DNA of 64,000 nt from Luzula sylvatica (taxonomy: Eukaryota > Streptophyta > Magnoliopsida > Poales > Juncaceae), in contig OX326960.1 in the NCBI GenBank assembly GCA_946800325.1, positions 9,646,893 through 9,710,892 on the forward strand, read 5' to 3'. Under the pieces are notes generated by a model, which saw only the letters and a program-made list of their open reading frames with translations, had not been told where the DNA came from and ran no database searches. Below are positions 58,471 to 64,000 of the stretch, piece by piece; within the stretch, counting starts at the first letter, position 1; the number at the start of each line of letters is the position of its first letter. The position numbers and the translations under genes were made by a program.

Positions 58471-61400
58471 GGTAAAAATCTCCAAAGGGGGGGGGGGGGG
58501 GGGTAGGGGGTAAAAATCTTCTAAGTGGGGTATGGGGTAAAAATCTCCAAAGTGGGGTGTGGGGTAAAAATCTCCGAAGGGGGGGTAGGGGATAAAAATA
58601 TCCAAAGGGGGGGTAGGGGGTAAAAATCTCGGAAGGGGGGGGTAGGGAGTAAAAATCTCCGAAGGGGTGGTAGGGGGTAAAAAACTCCCAAGGGGGGGTA
58701 GGGGGTAAAAATCTCCAAAGGGGGGGTAGGGGGTAAAAATCTCCAAAGGGGGGGGGGGGGGGGGGTAAAAATCTTCAAAGGGGAGGTAGGGGGTAAAAAT
58801 CTCTAAAGGGCGGGGGGGGGGGGGGGGGGGGGGGGGGGGTAGGTGGTAAAAATTTCCAAAGTGGGGTAGGGGGTAAAAATCTCCAAAGGGGGAGTAGGGG
58901 TAAAAATGTCGGAAGGGGGGGGGGGGGGGGGGGGGTAGGGAGTAAGAATCTCCGAAGGGGGTGGGGGTAGGGGGTAAAAATCTCCCAAGAGAGGGTAGGG
59001 GGTAAAAATCTACAAAGGGGGGGTAGGGGTAAAAATATACAAAGGGGGGGTAGGGGGTAAAAATCCGTAAAGGGGGGGTAGGGGGTAAAAATCTCCCAAG
59101 GGAGGGTAGGGGGTAAAAATCTCCAAAGGGGGGGGGGGGGGGGTAGGGGGTAAAAATCTCCAAAGGGGGGGTAGGGGGTAAAAATCTCCAAAGGGGGGGG
59201 GGAGGGGGTAAAAATCTCCAAATGGGGGGTAGGGTGTAAAAATATCCAAAGGGGGGTAGGGGGTAAAAATATCCAAAGGGGGGGGTAGGGGGTAAAAATC
59301 TCGGAAAGGGGGGTAGGGAGTAAAAATCTCCGAAGGGGTGGTAGGGGGTAAAAAACTCCCAAGGGGGGGTAGGGGGTAAAAATCTCCAAAGGGGGGGGGG
59401 GGGGGGGTAGGGGCTAAAAATCTCCAAAGGGGGGGTAGGGGGTAAAAATATCAATAGAGGGTAGGGGGTAAAAATCTCTAAAGGGGGGGGGGTAGGGGGT
59501 AAAAATCTCCCAAGGGGGGGGGGGTAAAAATCTCCAAAGGGGGGGGTAGGGGGTAAAAATCTCCAAAGGGGGGGGGGGGGTAGGGTGTAAATATATCCAA
59601 AGGGGGGGTTGGGGGTAAAAATATCCAAAGGGGGGGTAGGGGGTAAAAATCTTGGAAGGGGGGGTAGGGAGTAAAAATCTCCGAAGGGGTGGTAGGGGGT
59701 AAAAATCTCCCAAGGGGCGGTAGGGGGTAAAAATCTCCAAAGGGGGGGTAGGGGTAAAAATCTTCGAAGGCGAGGTAGGGGGTAAAAATCTCTAAAGGGG
59801 GGGGGGGGTGGGTAGGTGGTAAAAATTTCCAAAGTGGGGTAGGGGGTAAAAATATCCAAAGAGGGGGTAGGGGTAAAAATCTCCAAAGGGGGGTGGGGGT
59901 AAAAATCTCCGAAAGGGGGGTTGGAGGGTTAAAATCTCCAAAGGGGGGGGGGGGGGGGGGGGGGGGGGGGGTAGGGGTAAAAATCTCTAAAGGGGGGGTG
60001 GTAGGTGGTAAAAATCTCCATAGCGGGGGTAGGGGGAAAAAATCTCCAAAGGGGGGGTAGGGGGTAAAAATCTCCAAAGGGTGGGGTAGGAGGTAAAAGT
60101 CTCCAAAGGGGGCGGGTAGGGGGTAAAAATATCCAAAGGGGGGGGGGGGGGGGTGGGGGTAGGGGGTAAAAATATCCAAAGGGGGGGGGGGGGTGGGGGT
60201 GGGGGTAGGGGGTAAAAATCTCCAAAGGGGGGGTAGGGGGTAAAAATCTCCAAAGGGGGGGTATGGGGTACAAATCTCGGAAGGGGGGATAGGGAGTAAA
60301 AATCTCCGAAGGGGGGGGGGGGGGGGGGGGGGGGGGGTGGGTAAAAATCTCCCACGGGGGGGTAGGGGGTAAAAATCTCCAAAGGGGGGGGGGGGGGGTA
60401 GGGGGTAAAAATCTTCTAAGTGGGGTATGGGGTAAAAATCTCCAAAGTGGGGTGTGGGGTAAAAATCTCCAAAGGGGGGGGGGGGGGGGGGTAGGGGGTA
60501 AAAATATCCAAAGGTGGGGTAGGGTGTAAAAATCTTCAAAGGGGGGGGGGGGGGGGGGGGTAGGGGGTAAAATTCTCCAAAGGGGAGGTAGGGGGTAAAA
60601 ATATCCAAAGGGGGGTAGTGGGTAAAAATCTCGAAAGTGGGGGTAGGGGGTAAAAAATCTCCCAAGGGGGGGTAGGGGGTAAAAATCTCCTAAGGGGGGG
60701 GGGGGGGGGGGGGGGGGCGGGGTAGGGAGTAAAAATCTCCGAAGGGGGGGGGGGGGTAGGGGGTAAAAATCTCCCAAGCGCGGGTAGGGGGTAAAAATCT
60801 CCAAAGGGGGGGGGGGGGTAGGGTGTAAGAATATCCAAAGGGGGGTAGGGGTAAAAATCTGTAAAGGGGGGGTAGGGGGTAAAAATCTCCCAAGGGGGGG
60901 TAGGGGGTAAAAATCTCCAAAGGGGGGGTAGGGGCTAAAAATCTCCAAAGGGGGGGGTAGGGGGTAAAAATCTCCAAAGGGGGGGGGGGGGGGGGGGGGG
61001 GTTAGGGTGTAAAAATATCCAATGGGGGGGTAGGGGGTAAAAATATCCAAAGGGGGGGTAGGGGGTAAAAATCTCGGAAGGGGGGGTAGGGAGTAAAAAT
61101 CTCCGAAGGGGTGGTAGGGGGTAAAAAAACTCCCAAGGGGGGGTAAGGGGTAAAAATCTCCAAAGGGGGGGTAGGGGGTAAAAATTTCCAAAGGGGGGGT
61201 AGGGGGTAAAAATCTCCAAAGGGTGGGGTAGGAGGTAAAAATCTCCAAAGGGGGGGCTCCAAAGGGGACGGGGGTAGGGGTAGAAATATCCAAAGGGGGG
61301 GGGGGGGTAGGGGGTACAAATCTCGGAAGGGGTGTAGGGAGTAAAAATCTCCGAAGGGGGGGGGGGGGGGGGTGGTAGGGGGTAAAAATCTACCACGGGG

Positions 61401-62750
61401 GGGTAGGGGGTAAAAATCTCCAAAGGGTGGGGGGGGTAGGGGGTAAAAATCTTGTAAGTGGGGTATGGGGTAAAAATCTCCAAAGTGGGGTGTGGGTTAA
61501 AAATCTCCGAAGGGGGGGTAGGGGGTAAAAATCTCCAAAGGGGGGGGAGGGGGTAAAAATCTCCGAAGGGGGGTAGGGTGTAAAAATATCCAGAGGGGGG
61601 GTAGGGGGTAAAAATATCCAAAGGGGGGTAGGGGTAAAAATCTCGGAAAGGGGGGTAGGGAGTAAAAATCTCCGAAGGGGTGGTAGGGGGTAAAAAACTC
61701 CCAAGGGGGGGTAGGGGGTAAAAATCTCCAAAGGGGGGGGGGGGGGGGGGGGGGGGGTAGGGGCTAAAAATCTCCAAAGGGGGGGTAGGTGGTAAAAATA
61801 TCAATAGGGGGGTACGGGGTAAAAATCTCTAAAGGGGGGGTAGGGGGTAAAAATCTCCCAAGGGGGGGGGGGGGGGGGGGGGGGGGGGGTGTAGGGGGTA
61901 AAAATCTCCAAAGGGGGGGTAGGGGGTAAAAATCTCCAAAGGGGGGGTAGGGGGTAAAAATCTCCAAAGGGGGGGTAGGGTGTAAATATATCCAAAGGGG
62001 GGGTTGGGGGTAAAAATATCCAAAGGGGGGGGTAGGGGGTAAAAATCTTGGAAGGGGGGGTAGGGAGTAAAAATCTCCGAAGGGGTGGTAGGGGGTAAAA
62101 ATCTCCCAAGGGGCGGTAGGGGGTAAAAATCTCCAAAGTGGGGGTAGGGGTAAAAATCTTCGAAGGCGAGGTAGGGGGTAAAAATCTCTAAAGGGGGGGG
62201 GGGGGGGGGGGGGGGGGTAGGTGGTAAAAATTTCCTCCAAAGGGGGGTGGGGGTAAAAATCTCCGAAAGGGGGGTTGGAGGGTTAAAATCTCGGAAGGGG
62301 GGGCAGGGAGTAAAAATCTCCGAGGGGGGGGGGGGGGGGGGGGGTAGGGGGTATAAATCTCCAAAGGGGGTGGGGGGGGGGGGGGGGTAGGGGCTAAAAA
62401 TCTCCAAAGGGGTGGTAGGGGGTAAAAATATCCAAAGGGGGGTAGGGTGTAAAAATCTCGAAAGGGGGGGGGGGGGGGGGGGGGGGGGGGGGAGAAAAAT
62501 CTCCCAAGAGGGGGTAGGGGGTAAGAATCTCCAAAGAGGGGGTAGGGGGTAAGAATCTCCAAAGGGGGGGTAGGGGGTAAAAATCTCCAAAGGGGGGGTA
62601 GGGGGTAAAAATCTCCAAAGGGGGGGTAGGGTGTAAAAATACCCAAAGGGGGGGTTGGGGGTAAACATATCCAAAGTGAAGGAAATACAGTTTCAGGATC
62701 AACCGTAAAAGTGTACACAAGGATAAACGAATGTAAGCGTACATTCGTGG

Positions 62751-63000
62751 TCATATCTTTCAGTAGGAAAATCCAATTTGAATGGTTCAAATTGGGTTAG
62801 ATAGATAATAAGATTATCTACAAACTTCATATAGAAATATATTTCATATGAACGAAGTATCAGTGTCGTTTCTATGAAATACCGAAAGGCTGCAACAGTA
62901 TGACATACAGTTAGTAAAACAGTCATAACTTTTACATACGAACTCCAATTGGGCCAGGCCAAATTGGGTCGAGTAGATAATAAGATTAGCTACAACTTTC
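62751..63000 (+). repeat. Diverged 78-bp direct duplication in U3
   Basis: Copies at 62751-62828 and 62923-63000 align without gaps at about 55 of 78 positions by hand count. They share CCAATT, CAAATTGGGT and AGATAATAAGATTA. Spacing is 172 bp. Repeated U3 blocks often act as transcriptional enhancers in LTR elements; that role is inferred here. Confidence 0.75.
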
Positions 63001-63112
63001 GTGTTGGGTGATTTTCTGTCAGAGAAATTTACCAATTTCGTATGGACAGAATACTGGACAGATTCATACAACTTTCTGTGTGAAAGAGTGTATATTGGAT
63101 ATACATGTCTTT

Positions 63113-63143
63113 TGACCAATCCTAATCCTATGTGATATAAATA
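63113..63143 (+). promoter_or_regulatory. Promoter of the second element's LTR
   Basis: CCAAT at about 63116-63120 and TATAAATA at 63136-63143 lie about 460 bp into the LTR. Transcription is expected to start near 63165-63175. The ATATTTCTCTCTC stretch lies just after the TATA box. Confidence 0.7.
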
Positions 63144-63739
63144 GGATATTTCTCTCTCATCAAAGTGGTTAATTCAGTCCAATTCATTCAAGATATTCCA
63201 GAAAATTGTGAGACAAATTTCTAGAGAGTGAAAGGGTGTAAAAGAGAGAAACCGTGAAAAGGTGTTTTCCGGTATAGAGAATCAATCAATCGAGCAAGTT
63301 CGTCGGTGCATCGTCTAGCCAGTTGCATCCGCGACCGACGTCTTACGAGTCAAGGTGGATACAAGTAGAGGAGCAACATCTGGGGCTCTTTCGGTTGTGA
63401 TCGATTCGGAGGAACGAAATCTGCCGGAGACGGAAACGAGCGAATCGAGTAACGGGCTGTGGAAGCATGCGGTCATGGAACGCACGAAGACAACCCGAGG
63501 CGTGTCAAGACGGTGGGAGACGTGCGGTATGGGACGTACGGGCTAGTCACCAACGTGACACCGAAGGAAAAGAAGGATGCGAGCGATCAACCCGTCGTGC
63601 GTGATCAATTTCACGCTGGTAATCGTCTATCCTACTTTGCATCGTACCCTCGAAGTCATGGCGTGATCTTGGATTTAGGGAACCGGACCGGGCCTTCATA
63701 TCCGCTGCGCGGGCCCGGAGATGGGTGAATTCCCAACAG

Positions 63740-63751
63740 TGGTATCAGAGC
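63740..63751 (+). other. Primer-binding site, initiator tRNA-Met type
   Basis: TGGTATCAGAGC is the reverse complement of the last 12 bases of plant initiator tRNA-Met (GCTCTGATACCA). Complementarity ends after these 12 bases, which is common for plant elements. It lies one base after the LTR end. Confidence 0.88.
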
Positions 63752-64000
63752 GATCGCCATCGATTCGAGGGTCGAATCATAGTCGTATATTCGATATACG
63801 CACGGGTTATCAAAGTTCGTACCCGTTTGCATGATGATAGATATAGAGATTCCAATTTCGTTAAAAATCACAAGTAGAATTCACTAGAGATCAATCAAAA
63901 GTTGATTGAGAATATCTAGGAATTATCGTGAAAAGGTTTCATGATTTATCGTTTCAGAAACGAGCGAAAACGGAAGAAACGGCAAAATCTGCAGAAAATT
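63752..64000 (+). other. Leader of the second element, no gene visible
   Basis: About 250 bp downstream of the primer-binding site. There is no long ORF; the gag start would be expected further right, outside the window. Confidence 0.7.

Larger units (their letters stand above)
56306..62676 (-). repeat. 28-bp satellite array resuming after the LTR element
   Basis: Continuation of the inverted array on the far side of the inserted retrotransposon. Joining 49480 to 56311 (dropping the element and one GGGGG copy) restores a canonical unit: AAA, G7, TA, G5, TAAAAATC. The block contains its own long-range duplications (57 kb with 62.3 kb, and 58.3 kb with 61.3 kb). It ends abruptly at AAAG (62676), where a second LTR element begins. 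Confidence 0.97.
62677..63738 (+). repeat. 5' LTR of the second element
   Basis: Bounded by TG and CA, with U3, TATA box and leader in the expected order. U3 contains a diverged 78-bp duplication (62751-62828 and 62923-63000). Downstream of the TATA box the sequence becomes GC-richer. Open frames at 63355-63546 and 63459-63728 have no recognisable protein similarity and overlap each other, so I treat them as leader. Confidence 0.82.
62677..64000 (+). mobile_element. Second LTR retrotransposon, left end only
   Basis: The satellite stops at AAAG and a new sequence starts TGAAGGAAAT. A 1062-bp LTR (62677-63738) is followed, after one G, by an initiator-Met primer-binding site at 63740 and about 250 bp of leader. 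The rest lies beyond the right edge, so the second LTR, the target duplication and the proteins cannot be checked. It shares no visible sequence with the Athila-like element. TGAAGGAAAT starts are known in some plant copia LTRs, but ten bases are too few to assign a family. Confidence 0.85.

Noticed and set aside
63355..63728. Two overlapping frames (63 and 89 codons) in the second LTR
   Set aside because: They overlap in different frames, lie between the TATA box and the primer-binding site, and show no protein features.

Overview
The window looks like repeat-rich, gene-poor nuclear DNA of a flowering plant. The plant call rests on two LTR retrotransposons. One has a primer-binding site for tRNA-Asp, as in Athila-type Ty3/gypsy elements. 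The other has one for initiator tRNA-Met, as in many plant LTR elements. I see no host gene, tRNA, rRNA or CRISPR array. The species cannot be named from the sequence.

About 55.9 kb (87%) is one tandem satellite with a monomer of about 28 bp. On the C-rich strand the monomer is TTTGGAGATTTTTA, then C5, TA and a run of about seven C. From 1 to 13380 the C-rich strand is on top. At 13380/13381 the array inverts, and from there to 49480 and again from 56306 to 62676 the G-rich strand is on top. One G/C tract per monomer is hypervariable (about 5 to 34 nt); the other stays at 4-5. Variant monomers recur in order over hundreds to thousands of bases (kilobase-scale higher-order structure, about 4 kb in both orientations). 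The C-rich strand of the consensus has no stop codon in any frame, so it yields long meaningless Pro/Phe/Leu-rich open frames; none is annotated as a gene.

A complete 6825-bp non-autonomous LTR retrotransposon (49481-56305) sits inside the array, flanked by GGGGG target-site duplications. Its two 1648-bp LTRs differ by three substitutions and two 8-bp indels. The 3.5-kb interior has a tRNA-Asp primer-binding site, one intact 324-codon gag-position ORF without recognisable enzymatic domains, and a remnant matching only the C-terminal tail of a gypsy integrase. Protease, reverse transcriptase, RNase H and the integrase core are missing, so it would depend on a partner element. Each LTR carries twelve copies of a near-palindrome with consensus TCCGTTRTAACGGA; two more related copies lie in the interior.

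At 62677 the satellite is interrupted by a second, different LTR element: a 1062-bp LTR followed by an initiator-Met primer-binding site. It runs off the right edge. A paralogous uninterrupted copy of its insertion site is present near 57284.
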